From positions 1 to 64,000 of the forward strand of contig CBDBND010000013.1 of NCBI GenBank assembly GCA_965207985.1: a DNA stretch of 64,000 bases, written 5' to 3'. This document shows, in pieces, positions 55,608-64,000 of this stretch (positions within the stretch are counted from its first letter, which is position 1; the number at the start of each line of letters is the position of its first letter). The DNA comes from CBDBND01 sp965207985. Its GTDB lineage: Bacteria; Pseudomonadota; Alphaproteobacteria; Rhodospirillales; Rhodospirillaceae. A program made the position numbers and the translations under genes. The notes beneath the pieces were generated by a model. The model was not told the DNA's origin. It saw only the letters and a list, made by a program, of their open reading frames with translations, and searched no databases.

Positions 55608-55631
55608 GGGCCTTTGTTCGGGCCTTTGTTT
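55608..55631. repeat. Short tandem repeat, 12 bases twice
   Basis: CGGGCCTTTGTT occurs twice head to tail just after methyltransferase copy B. Probably a slippage product. Confidence 0.5.
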
Positions 55632-55698
55632 GCGTCGGGCTTGTTCGCAACCCTTAATCAGGTCTAGCGTTCCTTATAAGAACCAAAAGGGGCGTCCA

Positions 55699-57066
55699 AT
55701 GACCGATTTTTCCGTTATGCCACGGGCCGCACGGCACGTGGCCACCCACACCGCCATTCTTCTTGCCACCACTGTTCTCTTGTCATCCTGCGGCGGCGGA
55801 TCGTCACAACCGGCTCAGGAACCGGATAATCTCAACATGGCCGATGAGGCCTACGAGTCTTTGCCCACATACCGGGCTTCCGATCTCTTGCCCGAGCAGC
55901 TTTTGTCAGGGGAAAGGCACAGCATCGCCGAGCGGGTGGAAAACGACGGCTACGAAAACCGTTACACCATTGAATCCGATTACGGCACCTTCACGGCACA
56001 CCGGACAGACTTCGTCGCCGAGCGCGTGCAGGAAGTCTACGCCATTGAGGAACTCAACAAGGTTACTCGATCCGAAGCCTTTGCTCAGGGTGTGGCCCAG
56101 GCCGCCGCCAGTCCGTTCCGGGCATTGAAAGGTTTGGCGACGGAGCCTGTCGGAACCGTCACTGGAGTGTTTCAAGGCGTCGGCGCTCTTTTCTCCCAGG
56201 CGGGCGAAATGGTGACCGGTTCCCGCGGCGAACTCGAAGGATCCGCAGCTCAAGAACTGGTCGGGTTCGGCGAAGTGAAGCGTGAAATAGCCGAGATCCT
56301 GTCGGTCGATCCCTATACCACCAACCCGCAGGTCCAAGAGGGCATGAACGAAGTGGCTTGGGCCGGTTTTGCCGGTGGGTTGAGCCTGGCGCCGTTGACC
56401 GCCAGTGTCGGCGGTGGCGCCGGAGTGGCCCTGTCGGGGCTGCAAAACAGTCAGACCCTCAACTCATTACTGACCTCTCAGTCGCCGGAGGCCTTGCGCA
56501 GTCTCAATCGGGACCGGATGCAATTGATAGGAGTGGACGAAGATGTGTCGGAGATCTTTTTGCAACATCCGTGGTTATCTCCCCGTCATGAAACGACCAT
56601 CGTCGTCGCCATGGCTGGTCTCGAAGGAGCAGCAAACCGGGATGCTTTTTTTCAGCAAAGTGTAATTTCCGAAAGCGAGCAGCAGTCCATTTTTCTTATG
56701 CGGCAGGCTGAAGCCACGTTGGGCTATCACCAGAATGTAGCTGCTGTAGACCGGCTGAACCGGGCCAACCGCCAAGTCCTGGCATACACACAGGATGGCC
56801 GGGCCATCAGTATCCTGCCAGCGGATCACCTCGTCTGGGGCGTGGGCGCCAGTGTTATTGCCGATCAGGACGTGGAAGGGAGTGCGGTTCGCGAACTTTG
56901 GCTGACCGGGTCGATCAGCGACAGAGCGCGTCGGGAGTTCACCGATCGCGGATGGCTTGTCATGTCGAACATGAGCGACCGGCTTGCTCCCGATCTTGAT
57001 GCTGTATTTCAGGAGATGCTCATCGAGCCCTCAGAACAGGAGCAAGCCGCTACCGGCAGCTCATAA
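55699..57066 (+). CDS. Putative lipoprotein of unknown function
   Basis: 455 residues from the ATG at 55699 (AAGGGG eight bases before). A lipoprotein signal ends in LLSSC with Cys31. The mature protein shows VQEVYAIEELNKVTRSEAFAQGVAQ, Gly/Ala-rich FRALKGLATEPVGTVTGVFQGVGALFSQAGEMVTG, and then a long mixed region with VWGVGASVIADQDVEGSAVRELWLTG and SDRARREFTDRGWLVMSNMSDRL. I do not recognise a family. It probably faces the periplasm or outer membrane. It follows the methyltransferase pair in the same direction with a 94-base gap. Confidence 0.65.
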   Translation: MTDFSVMPRAARHVATHTAILLATTVLLSSCGGGSSQPAQEPDNLNMADEAYESLPTYRASDLLPEQLLSGERHSIAERVENDGYENRYTIESDYGTFTAHRTDFVAERVQEVYAIEELNKVTRSEAFAQGVAQAAASPFRALKGLATEPVGTVTGVFQGVGALFSQAGEMVTGSRGELEGSAAQELVGFGEVKREIAEILSVDPYTTNPQVQEGMNEVAWAGFAGGLSLAPLTASVGGGAGVALSGLQNSQTLNSLLTSQSPEALRSLNRDRMQLIGVDEDVSEIFLQHPWLSPRHETTIVVAMAGLEGAANRDAFFQQSVISESEQQSIFLMRQAEATLGYHQNVAAVDRLNRANRQVLAYTQDGRAISILPADHLVWGVGASVIADQDVEGSAVRELWLTGSISDRARREFTDRGWLVMSNMSDRLAPDLDAVFQEMLIEPSEQEQAATGSS

Positions 57067-57098
57067 GCCGCGGCAGTTCGCATTTGAATTGACGGGAA

Positions 57099-57116
57099 GG
57101 CGTCCGTGGCGACGCC
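57099..57116 (-). terminator. Weak hairpin after the small membrane peptide gene
   Basis: GGCGTC / GACGCC with a 6-base loop, followed on the minus strand by TTCCC; 14 bases past the stop of the 32-residue gene. Poor T-tract. Confidence 0.35.
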
Positions 57117-57129
57117 GGTCAGCGCAGTC

Positions 57130-57228
57130 TTAGAGAATCGCGCTGGCGGACGACGCCACGATGACGCCGCTGAACAACACGGTCGAAATCAGAACCGTGA
57201 GGTGCAGGTAATTTGTCAGTCTGTCCAT
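57130..57228 (-). CDS. Small membrane peptide, 32 residues
   Basis: A short frame opens at an ATG six bases after a perfect AAGGAGGT ribosome site (57235-57242 on the minus strand); a second ATG directly abuts the site and would add two residues. It reads MDRLTNYLHLTVLISTVLFSG and ends in a small-residue tail (ASSASAIL). One hydrophobic helix of about 17-20 residues, with a charged N-terminus, makes it a likely inner-membrane peptide. The best ribosome site in the region argues that it is real. Function unknown; candidates are a subunit modulator or a type I toxin-like peptide. Confidence 0.55.
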   Translation of the reverse strand: MDRLTNYLHLTVLISTVLFSGVIVASSASAIL

Positions 57229-57445
57229 AACCATACCTCCTTACTGACAGTGCGCCGGCCGTATGCAGGCGCCAGTCTCATGAGTTGTACCCACAAGATA
57301 CGCTCGACATAGTGATTCGGTTCACTGAATGAAAGAGCATTCACCGCATGGCAGAAGTGCAGCAAGCGCATAACACGAGAGCGGCACGTTTCTTCAGGAA
57401 TAAACCGTATATGCAGCGGTTCTGGCTGGCGGGAAGTTCAGCGCC

Positions 57446-57802
57446 CTAGTGTGACACCAGTTTGACCGGCGCATTAAACACCTGCAGCGCTTCGTGCAGA
57501 GAATGGCTCTGACTTAAGAGTCGGTGACGGGTGGTGACCACGTAACGCCCCTTTTTTGCTTGAGCGCTCCGGGCTTTCCCTTCTGTCGCCAATTTCGTCA
57601 CCGTAAACAAAGGGTCTTCGCAACTGCTGCGGTAAATGCAGAAGCGGGCGTAGCCGGGATTGTGACCAATTGAATAGTCGCGCCATTCTCCCTTAATGAC
57701 ACGGGATGAATAAACGCCAAGCAATTGATTGAGTTCGGAACGGGTAAAATGCAGGGCTGACGCCTTGCGCCGGTAATCGGAAAGACGCACAACTTGGCTC
57801 AT
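57446..57802 (-). CDS. DUF2794 family protein
   Basis: 118 residues from the ATG at 57802 (MSQVVRLSDYRRKASALHFTR); four codons earlier there is another ATG. Typical DUF2794: FTRSELNQLLGVYSSRVIKGEWRDYSIGH, ARFCIYRSSCEDPLFTVTK and the basic KARSAQAKKGRYVVTTRHRLL. The family is small, cytoplasmic and essentially restricted to alphaproteobacteria, with no known role. It supports the taxonomic call. Confidence 0.88.
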   Translation of the reverse strand: MSQVVRLSDYRRKASALHFTRSELNQLLGVYSSRVIKGEWRDYSIGHNPGYARFCIYRSSCEDPLFTVTKLATEGKARSAQAKKGRYVVTTRHRLLSQSHSLHEALQVFNAPVKLVSH

Positions 57803-57934
57803 GGGCCGCAACATCCCCCTCGATCATTGTACGAGGAGGTTATCTTTCCACTGATTTAGGAGACCGGCAAGAGCGAAGAAAGGATCGCACCGCACCGGTT
57901 TGGAAGAGGACAGGCGCACAGTAGAGAGGGAAAA

Positions 57935-58195
57935 CTAAAAGCCGGATGTGCCTTGGGGTCTGTTCTGGCGGTCGGGATCGGGCCGGTCGAAACAATTCAC
58001 TTCACCGAGGGTCTCGTAACAGTACCGGCTCATCTGAGCGGCCGGAGCGTCATTCTCTGAACAGATCCAGCCTCCAATGGTGCTGTCCGCCGCGACACAA
58101 TTGTAGCCAAATGCCTGATTAAGCATCCGGTCACTGTTGGCGCTACAGCCAGAGCACAAGGCTATGCTTGTACAGACTATGGCGATGCGGATCAT
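57935..58195 (-). CDS. Small lipoprotein
   Basis: 86 residues. Signal peptide with lipobox CSGC (Cys17). The mature part of about 70 residues has six Cys, including YNCVAAD, GGWICSEND, SRYCYETLGEVNCFDRP, so disulfide-bonded and periplasm-facing. No family recognised beyond small entericidin-like or alphaproteobacterial lipoproteins. Divergent from the thioredoxin-fold gene. Confidence 0.7.
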   Translation of the reverse strand: MIRIAIVCTSIALCSGCSANSDRMLNQAFGYNCVAADSTIGGWICSENDAPAAQMSRYCYETLGEVNCFDRPDPDRQNRPQGTSGF

Positions 58196-58348
58196 TGGTG
58201 TCTCCTCAGGGTGTCATGGGGCGTACGGCCGCACTATCATCCTCGCTCCGAGCCCTTAATAAAGTCTGAATCAGGCCCTCGTCCTTGGCTTCAGCGGCAA
58301 CTTCTTCTAAGACAAGCCTACCTTATTATATGCTATTTAATTGTAATT

Positions 58349-58906
58349 ATGGCGCTAACAAACACACCAATTTGCGATTTCGGCCAACCCGCCGTTGATT
58401 TTTCGTTACGCGCAACTGACGGAAAAACGTATTCCCTAACCGACGTACGCGGACCCAAGGGCACGCTGGTCATGTTTATCTGCAATCATTGTCCCTATGT
58501 GAAGGCCGTCATTGATCGTCTTGCCGCCGACTGCCGCACGTTGGCTGGCCGCGGTATCGGCTCCATCGCCATCATGCCCAATGACGCGGAGGCATATCCT
58601 GCCGATAGTTTTGACAACATGATTGCCTTTGCCAGAAAGCATGAACTGCCATTCCCTTATGTTGTTGACGAGACACAGGACACGGCACGCGCGTATGGTG
58701 CGGTTTGTACGCCCGACTTTTTCGGTTACGACGCCGACCTAGGATTGCAATACCGTGGCCGTCTTGATGAGGGCAAAACGGGACCGGTCGATGATGGGGT
58801 GCGCCGGGAACTGGTTGAGGCGATGACCCTGGTTGGGGAAACGGGCCAGGGCCCCAAAGACCAAACTCCAAGTATGGGATGTTCCATAAAATGGCGGACC
58901 GCCTAG
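58349..58906 (+). CDS. Thioredoxin-fold (AhpC/TSA-type) protein
   Basis: 185 residues from the ATG at 58349 (MALTNTPICDFGQPAVDF); a longer frame from 58211 has no family support. Redoxin fold: DFSLRATDGKTYSLTDVRGPKGTLVMFICNHCPYVKAV with a CNHC redox pair, IAIMPNDAEAYPADSFDNM, FPYVVDETQDTARAYGAVCTPDFFGYD and a second resolving-type Cys near GAVCTP. No signal peptide, so cytoplasmic. Likely a thiol-disulfide or peroxide-reducing protein; the CxxC at the nucleophile position fits a thioredoxin-like oxidoreductase more than a classic peroxiredoxin. Lies 130 bases upstream of the yfgM-like gene. Confidence 0.85.
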   Translation: MALTNTPICDFGQPAVDFSLRATDGKTYSLTDVRGPKGTLVMFICNHCPYVKAVIDRLAADCRTLAGRGIGSIAIMPNDAEAYPADSFDNMIAFARKHELPFPYVVDETQDTARAYGAVCTPDFFGYDADLGLQYRGRLDEGKTGPVDDGVRRELVEAMTLVGETGQGPKDQTPSMGCSIKWRTA

Positions 58907-59036
58907 GGTTCCAACCGACTTCTCGGCACCAGATCCTGAATTGCAACCATTAAATCCCCTCTGTATGGTACGCGCCGATTCGCCCATCCGACCTCAATCG
59001 ATCCATGATCCTACCCGGACCAACGAGTATCCATTC

Positions 59037-59825
59037 GTGAGCAAAAAGAAAATTAGCGGCCGAACGGCGGCAAAGAAAGAACAAACCGACGATCAGACTC
59101 CCGAAGAAAAAGAAGAGGAGGCTGGGATCAATGCGCTCATGTCGGAAATCGAATCCGATTTACGCGATGAACAATTACAAGAGATTTGGGACCGCTACAA
59201 AAACCTCGCAATTGGGGCTCTGGCAGCGTTGATTCTCGGTGTCGCAGGATTTCAGTACTTACAAAGTGTCGAAGCGAACCGGTTGGCTGAACAAGCCAAC
59301 GCATTTTCCCAGGCCTCTGAAGATTTAAGCGTGGGGAATACCGAAACTGCACTAGAGACATTTGCCAACGTCTCCGAACAGGGAGGAAGTTACGGTGCTT
59401 TGGCCAAGCTCAAGAGAGCGGCTGTCTTTATTGAACAAGGCGACGTTCAAAATGCGTTGATCATCTATAGAGAATTAAGCGCCGACACGAGTGTGGATCC
59501 ATCGTTCTCCGATTTGGCGACGTTGCTGTGGGCACTTCATGGAATGGAAACCGAAGATCCAACCGCGTTAGAGAATGCGTTGGCGCCGCTTTCTAATCCT
59601 AGCAGTCCGTTTACCTATTCAGCATCGGAACTATTGGCAGTCCTTTATGCGTCGCGCGGTGATATGCAGGACGCGATTGCAATCCTTGAGGATCTATTGG
59701 CCGATTCAAACACGCCGTTGGCCATACGATCACGCGCGGAAGAACTTCTTGACGTGTACCAAAGCCCAAATCCGGCTGCTCCAAGTTTGCCTGGGCCGGT
59801 CACGACCGATGCGCCGTCCGAGTGA
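59037..59825 (+). CDS. YfgM-like membrane-anchored TPR protein
   Basis: 262 residues from the GTG at 59037 (VSKKKISGRTAAKKEQ). A charged cytoplasmic tail of about 60 residues (TPEEKEEEAGINALMSEIES) is followed by one membrane helix (LAIGALAALILGVAGFQYL) and a periplasmic TPR-like domain (AEQANAFSQASEDLSVGN; GALAKLKRAAVFIEQGDVQNALIIY). It matches the YfgM/ancillary SecYEG subunit family, and the order with bamB and der is the classic one. YfgM links the translocon to periplasmic chaperones. The frame extends upstream but without a ribosome site. Confidence 0.85.
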   Translation: MSKKKISGRTAAKKEQTDDQTPEEKEEEAGINALMSEIESDLRDEQLQEIWDRYKNLAIGALAALILGVAGFQYLQSVEANRLAEQANAFSQASEDLSVGNTETALETFANVSEQGGSYGALAKLKRAAVFIEQGDVQNALIIYRELSADTSVDPSFSDLATLLWALHGMETEDPTALENALAPLSNPSSPFTYSASELLAVLYASRGDMQDAIAILEDLLADSNTPLAIRSRAEELLDVYQSPNPAAPSLPGPVTTDAPSE

Positions 59826-59839
59826 AATAAAGTGAGTCC

Positions 59840-61201
59840 ATGTTGGGTGCAATGAGACTTGGAACGATCACCATAAAGAGGTTGAGACCGATCATGGCGG
59901 CTTTTCTTGCCATGTCTTTGACTGCCTGTGACCTCAATCCTTTCGGCGGCGGCGGCGACGATGAGATTTTGCCGGGAACGCGCATTTCCGTTTTGGCTCT
60001 CGAACGCGCCCTCAGACCGGACATCGCAGCGGTTGACACGCAGATCGTCCTTCCTGCACCCGAAGATACGGATTTTTGGACCCAAGCCGGCGGTCTGTCT
60101 CACCATGCCATGCATCACATGGTGCTGGGCCCGGCGCCGCGATTACGTTGGCGCACCGATGCAGGCAGCGGCTCAGGAAAACGTAACCGGACCTTGGGCG
60201 AGCCTGTCGTTGCTGACGGCCGCATCTTTGTTCTCGACGCCAAGTCCTATGCCATGGCGTTCAACATCAGAAACGGGGACCGGTTGTGGCGTCGGGAACT
60301 GGTTCCTGATGATGAAGACGATGGCCACTTCCTTGGCGGTGGTCTGGCTTATGAAGAGGGACTCCTGTTTGCCACCACAGGGTATGCGGAAGTGGTTGCC
60401 GTCAACGCTCGAAGCGGACGGGATGTCTGGCGTACACGGGTGGATGCGCCCATCCGTTCCGCCCCCACCGTCAGCGGTGGACGTGTGTTCGTCACCACTG
60501 TATCGAACCAGGTCATTGCGCTGGCCGCCAGAGATGGACGCCGGCTGTGGAGTTATTCCGGCGTCAGTTCTCAAACCATATTGCTCGGCGGTGGCAGTCC
60601 GGCTGTGGACGGTGGCGTGGTCATCGCGCCCTTCACCAACGGTGAGATCGCAGCGTTGCGCGTCGATAACGGGGCGGTGCTGTGGAGCGATTCGGTCATC
60701 GCTGTGCGGCGCACGGAAGCGGCGGCGAGTCTGACCGACATCAGCGGACGACCGGTCATCGACAGGGGCCGCGTCTATGCCGTTGGCCATTCCGGCATTC
60801 TGGTTTCCATTGACCTGCGCACGGGGCAAAGGGTGTGGGATGTCCCTGTTCCCGGCGTATACCAGCCGTGGGTGTCCGGTGATTTTCTTTATGCCACCAC
60901 CATTGACGCTGAAGTGGTTTGCGTCGACGTGCGTACGGGACAAATTCTTTGGGTCACACAGCTCCGCCGGTTCGAGGATATGAGCAATCAGGAAGACCGG
61001 TTGATTTGGACCGGTCCATCCGTCGCCAGCGACCGGGTGATCGTTTTGGGTTCAAATGAAGAAGCTCTTTCCCTGTCTCCCTACAACGGCGATGTCTTAG
61101 GGACGCTGGACTTGAGATCACCGGTCACTATTTCCCCCGTGTTTGCCAACAGAACCATGTACGTGTACGACGACTCCGGCGACCTTCTCGCCTATCGTTG
61201 A
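59840..61201 (+). CDS. bamB: Outer-membrane assembly lipoprotein BamB
   Basis: 453 residues from 59840 (later ATGs at 59852 and 59894 are possible). Lipoprotein signal with lipobox LTAC (Cys30 from the first ATG). The mature protein is an eight-bladed PQQ-type beta-propeller with repeated blades: VFVLDAKSYAMAFNIRNGDRLWRREL, VVAVNARSGRDVWRTRV, VIALAARDGRRLWSYSG, IAALRVDNGAVLWSDSV, LVSIDLRTGQRVWDVPVPG, EVVCVDVRTGQILWVTQL. It binds BamA and helps outer-membrane protein insertion. 14 bases after the YfgM-like gene. Confidence 0.93.
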   Translation: MLGAMRLGTITIKRLRPIMAAFLAMSLTACDLNPFGGGGDDEILPGTRISVLALERALRPDIAAVDTQIVLPAPEDTDFWTQAGGLSHHAMHHMVLGPAPRLRWRTDAGSGSGKRNRTLGEPVVADGRIFVLDAKSYAMAFNIRNGDRLWRRELVPDDEDDGHFLGGGLAYEEGLLFATTGYAEVVAVNARSGRDVWRTRVDAPIRSAPTVSGGRVFVTTVSNQVIALAARDGRRLWSYSGVSSQTILLGGGSPAVDGGVVIAPFTNGEIAALRVDNGAVLWSDSVIAVRRTEAAASLTDISGRPVIDRGRVYAVGHSGILVSIDLRTGQRVWDVPVPGVYQPWVSGDFLYATTIDAEVVCVDVRTGQILWVTQLRRFEDMSNQEDRLIWTGPSVASDRVIVLGSNEEALSLSPYNGDVLGTLDLRSPVTISPVFANRTMYVYDDSGDLLAYR

Positions 61202-61217
61202 GCCTTCGTAAGGGCGC

Positions 61218-62630
61218 ATGCCCATGTCTTCGCCCTCTTCCCCAAAGCATTTTACCGTCGCACTCATCGGCCGGCCCAATGTGGGCAAATCGACCTTGTT
61301 TAACCGCCTGGTCGGAAAACGGGCCGCGTTGGTGCATGACCGGCCGGGTGTGACCCGCGACCGCCGCGAGGCGATGGGCAAAATTGCCGATCTATCCTTT
61401 CGCGTTATCGATACAGCCGGTTTGGATGACAGCGACGCAGACACTCTTGAAGGGCGTATGCGGCAGCAGACGGAACAGGCCATTGCCGATGCCGATGTCG
61501 CCTTGTTTCTCATCGACGCGAGAGCCGGGGTGACACCCATTGACGAACACTTTGCCGATCTCTTGCGCAAGGGCGCCACGCCGATTGTCGTGGCGGCCAA
61601 TAAATGCGAGGGGCAGGGCAGTGAGTCCGGTCTGTATGAAGTCTATGCTCTTGGCCTGGGTGATCCGATTGCCCTCTCGGCCGAGCATGGACAGGGGTTA
61701 GGTGATCTCTACGACGCCTTGCGGCCCTTTGGACCGAATACGGAGTTCGAGGACTCAGATAGTCCTGACATTCAAGAACGCGTCGACCAAGATCAAGAAG
61801 TGCAAATCAAAGACCGGCCCTTACAACTGGCTATCGTTGGCCGGCCCAACACGGGTAAGTCGACGCTCGTCAACCGGTTGATCGGTGAAGATCGCATGCT
61901 CACCGGTCCCGAACCGGGTGTGACCAGGGATGCCATTCCCGTTGACTGGTCCTTTCAAGAGCGGCCTGTACGCCTGGTCGATACCGCTGGGCTGCGTCGT
62001 AAATCGAAAGTCAGCGACGCCGTCGAGAAACTTTCTGCCCTGGATACCCTGCGTGCCGTAGACCTGGCGGAAGTGGTGGTGCTAGTGCTCGACGCCGACG
62101 CGGTTCTTGACAAACAGGACCTAACCATTGCCAGCCGGGTAATCGACGAAGGGCGTGCCCTGGTCATTGCCGTCAACAAATGGGACATCGCCACAGATAA
62201 GAACGACTCGCTCGAACGTCTGCGCGATCGGCTGGAAGAGTCCCTGACACAGGTCCGGGGCGTACCCACGGTGACGCTGTCGGCCAAGACCGGCCTTAGG
62301 GTCGAGAAACTGATGGAAACCGTGTTCGCCACCCGCGAGGTTTGGAACCGCCGCGTGCCCACATCGGCGCTTAATCAGTGGCTTGAGGATGTAACCCTGA
62401 AACACCCGCCACCGCTGTCAAAGCAAAAACGGCGCATCAACATCCGTTATATCACCCAAGCAAAAATCCGCCCGCCAACCTTCGTTGCCTTCACGACGCG
62501 GCCCGTGGACTTACCTGAAAGCTATCACCGCTATCTGCTTAACAGTCTGAGGGAAACTTTTGGCTTTGGTGGCGTTCCCTTGCGCTTGTTCGTGCGCAAG
62601 CCCGACAACCCCTACGTCAGAGACTCCTGA
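61218..62630 (+). CDS. der: Ribosome assembly GTPase Der (EngA)
   Basis: 470 residues with two tandem GTPase domains: GRPNVGKSTLFNRL with VIDTAGLDD and AANKCEG (domain 1), and GRPNTGKSTLVNRLIGED with LVDTAGLRRKSK and AVNKWD (domain 2). A C-terminal KH-like domain follows (KQKRRINIRYITQAKIRPPTFVAF; LLNSLRETFGFGGVPLRL). Essential for 50S maturation. 16 bases after bamB. Confidence 0.97.
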   Translation: MPMSSPSSPKHFTVALIGRPNVGKSTLFNRLVGKRAALVHDRPGVTRDRREAMGKIADLSFRVIDTAGLDDSDADTLEGRMRQQTEQAIADADVALFLIDARAGVTPIDEHFADLLRKGATPIVVAANKCEGQGSESGLYEVYALGLGDPIALSAEHGQGLGDLYDALRPFGPNTEFEDSDSPDIQERVDQDQEVQIKDRPLQLAIVGRPNTGKSTLVNRLIGEDRMLTGPEPGVTRDAIPVDWSFQERPVRLVDTAGLRRKSKVSDAVEKLSALDTLRAVDLAEVVVLVLDADAVLDKQDLTIASRVIDEGRALVIAVNKWDIATDKNDSLERLRDRLEESLTQVRGVPTVTLSAKTGLRVEKLMETVFATREVWNRRVPTSALNQWLEDVTLKHPPPLSKQKRRINIRYITQAKIRPPTFVAFTTRPVDLPESYHRYLLNSLRETFGFGGVPLRLFVRKPDNPYVRDS

Positions 62631-62651
62631 CGCCGAGATTCACCTAAACCA

Positions 62652-64000
62652 CTACCGTTCAAAAACCGTGCGGCCGCCGACGATGGTGCGCAGCACCTCA
62701 ATGTCATCCAGGTCCAAAGGCGGCACGTCCAGCGGATTGCGGTCCAAGACAACCAGGTCCGCCAGTTTGCCCGGCTCAATGGTTCCTTTGAGGTCTTCTT
62801 CAAAGGACTGATAGGCGGCGTAGAGAGTCACGCCTTTTAAAGCTTCGACAACGGAGATGCGTTGAGCCTCACCGATGACACGGCCGCAGGATGAAAGTCT
62901 GTTGACCGCCGCCCACACCACCCGCATGGGCTCCATGGGTACCACCGGGGTATCGGCATGCAGGGTGTAGACCAATCCCCGTTCGACGGCCGAGGCCGTC
63001 GGGCTCATGCGCGCCGCTCGTTCCGGCCCCATGAAGATGTCCCAATGCCGGTCGCCCCAATAAAAGGTGTGAAGATTGAAGAAGGAGGGGATGAGGTCCA
63101 TGGCTTTCATGCGGTCGAGCTGATCATCCCGCGCCATCTGCGCGTGGATAATAATATGGCGGGCGTCCTCGCGCGGGGCTGCAGCATAAGCTCGTTCAAA
63201 GGCGAAAAGCACGTCATCGATGGCCGCATCGCCGTTGGCGTGGACGGCTAACTGGTATCCCGCGTCGTGAACGGTGGCGATTTGAGCCGCTAGAGACTCC
63301 CGCGGCATGCGCGGATATCCCCGGTACCGGGGGTCTGCATGGGAATGACTGTGGTAGGCCTGCGACAAATAGCCGGTGTAACCCTGGATGGAGCCGTCGG
63401 CGAAGCCTTTGATTGCCCGATAGGAGACCATGCCGTCCGCCTCGGGATGATCGAGCGTGCCGCCGCTTTCAATGAGATCCACCATGGCCTGAATAACCGG
63501 CCAGACATGAACCCGGATGGGTAAACGTCCCTCGCGATAGGCGCGTGCGAAAAGATCGGCGCCATTGATAACCGTGGCGCCCTGCTGGGCCGTGGTCACG
63601 CCGACGGCGGCATAAGCTTGTGCCGCATCGGCAACGGCCTCTACCAATTCATCTTCTGAAAACTGCGGCAGCAACCCGCTGACTTGTCCCATGGCCGGCG
63701 GTTCTTCGAGCACGCCGTTGGGTTCACCGGTGGTTTCGTCCATGCGGATCTTGCCGCCAAAAGGCTGAGGTGAGTCGCGGGTGATCCCCGCCATCTCGAT
63801 GGCAAGGCTATTGCCCACGCCCAAATGGCCAGATATGTGTCCGATGTAAATGGGATGCTCGGTCGACGCCCGGTCCAAATCCCAACGGGTGGGATGACGC
63901 ATCTCAGCCACCAAAGTGTCGTCATACCCGCGGCCTTGAATCCATTCCCCTTCCGGAGTCTCTGCCGCTCGGGCGGCCAATCGGTTCACCATGTCGTCGA
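62652..64000 (-). CDS. Amidohydrolase family 3 (YtcJ-like), 5' end outside window
   Basis: The frame is open from the right edge to the stop at 62652. A long-form amidohydrolase: GEWIQGRGYDDTLV, HPIYIGHISGHLGVGNS (H-x-x-x-H region), GVTTAQQGAT, IKGFADGSIQGYTGYLS, YQLAVHANGDAAIDDVLFAFE, RHIIIHAQMARDDQLDRM and LHADTPVVPMEPMRV, ending SFEEDLKGTIEPGKLADLVVLDRNPLDVPPLDL. These are YtcJ/N-substituted-formamide deformylase type metal-dependent hydrolases, about 540-570 residues when complete; the missing N-terminus probably holds the His-x-His metal site or a signal. Converges with der. Confidence 0.85.
   Translation of the reverse strand, partial: DDMVNRLAARAAETPEGEWIQGRGYDDTLVAEMRHPTRWDLDRASTEHPIYIGHISGHLGVGNSLAIEMAGITRDSPQPFGGKIRMDETTGEPNGVLEEPPAMGQVSGLLPQFSEDELVEAVADAAQAYAAVGVTTAQQGATVINGADLFARAYREGRLPIRVHVWPVIQAMVDLIESGGTLDHPEADGMVSYRAIKGFADGSIQGYTGYLSQAYHSHSHADPRYRGYPRMPRESLAAQIATVHDAGYQLAVHANGDAAIDDVLFAFERAYAAAPREDARHIIIHAQMARDDQLDRMKAMDLIPSFFNLHTFYWGDRHWDIFMGPERAARMSPTASAVERGLVYTLHADTPVVPMEPMRVVWAAVNRLSSCGRVIGEAQRISVVEALKGVTLYAAYQSFEEDLKGTIEPGKLADLVVLDRNPLDVPPLDLDDIEVLRTIVGGRTVFER

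Noticed and set aside
57106..57312. Plus-strand ORF of 68 codons
   Set aside because: It is antisense to the small membrane peptide with its strong ribosome site, and its composition is not protein-like.
1..64000. CRISPR arrays, rRNA genes, replication origin
   Set aside because: No regularly spaced repeats, rRNA-like sequence or clustered DnaA-box pattern was seen.

Overview
The window is chromosomal DNA from an alphaproteobacterium. The evidence is the DUF2794 gene, the guaB-rsmB-guaA and ppx-rlmE arrangement, an mlaA-mlaC pair, EttA, YfgM-like/BamB/Der, and GC-rich Gram-negative codon use. Many proteins carry lipoprotein, Sec or twin-arginine (Tat) export signals. The genus cannot be named from this sequence alone. 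No CRISPR array, rRNA or replication origin was seen; there is one tRNA, Gln(CTG).

Layout. 1-9.5 kb: the 5' part of an autotransporter-like gene that runs off the left edge, a methyltransferase, an alpha/beta hydrolase, a DUF1838 locus wrecked by a truncated IS5-family element, an intact DUF1838 gene, a dead TPR/glycosyltransferase gene with two in-frame stops, and ettA. 9.5-14.4 kb: a 5'-truncated MmgE/PrpD gene back to back with a 5'-truncated, frameshifted TonB receptor, then an intact TonB receptor. 14.4-24.5 kb: mlaC and mlaA, metF, a ClC channel with CBS domains, a third DUF1838 gene, an orphan family-5 solute-binding protein, an unknown gene and a UvrD-type helicase. 25-34 kb: an IS5 relic, then a housekeeping block on the minus strand (ppx, rlmE, guaB, rsmB, guaA) and a hydrolase/MFS pair.

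34-51 kb is a plasticity zone beginning at tRNA-Gln. It holds a serine-recombinase remnant, a frameshifted methyltransferase, IS630 and IS6 relics, and a fragment of a DNA cytosine methyltransferase. Next comes a 3.3-kb IS1595-type transposon with its own passenger genes (HNH, P63C, a small HTH-like protein, small ORFs and a candidate small RNA). It is followed by three tandem SUMF1-like genes (the third fused to a VOC domain), a Tat-exported flavin amine oxidase, a complete-looking IS3 element and a complete-looking IS427-group element. The IS3 element separates a fragment of an unknown membrane protein from a fragment of a P-type ATPase.

51-64 kb returns to less disturbed sequence: a PhoX-type protein, two paralogous methyltransferases, a lipoprotein, a newly noticed 32-residue membrane peptide, DUF2794, a small lipoprotein, a thioredoxin-fold protein, the yfgM-like/bamB/der cluster and a partial amidohydrolase. 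The overall picture is a stable core interrupted by IS-driven deletion and gene decay. The most unusual items are the SUMF1 cluster with its VOC fusion, the passenger-carrying IS1595 transposon with a possible small RNA, the extended methyltransferase family, and the small membrane peptide.
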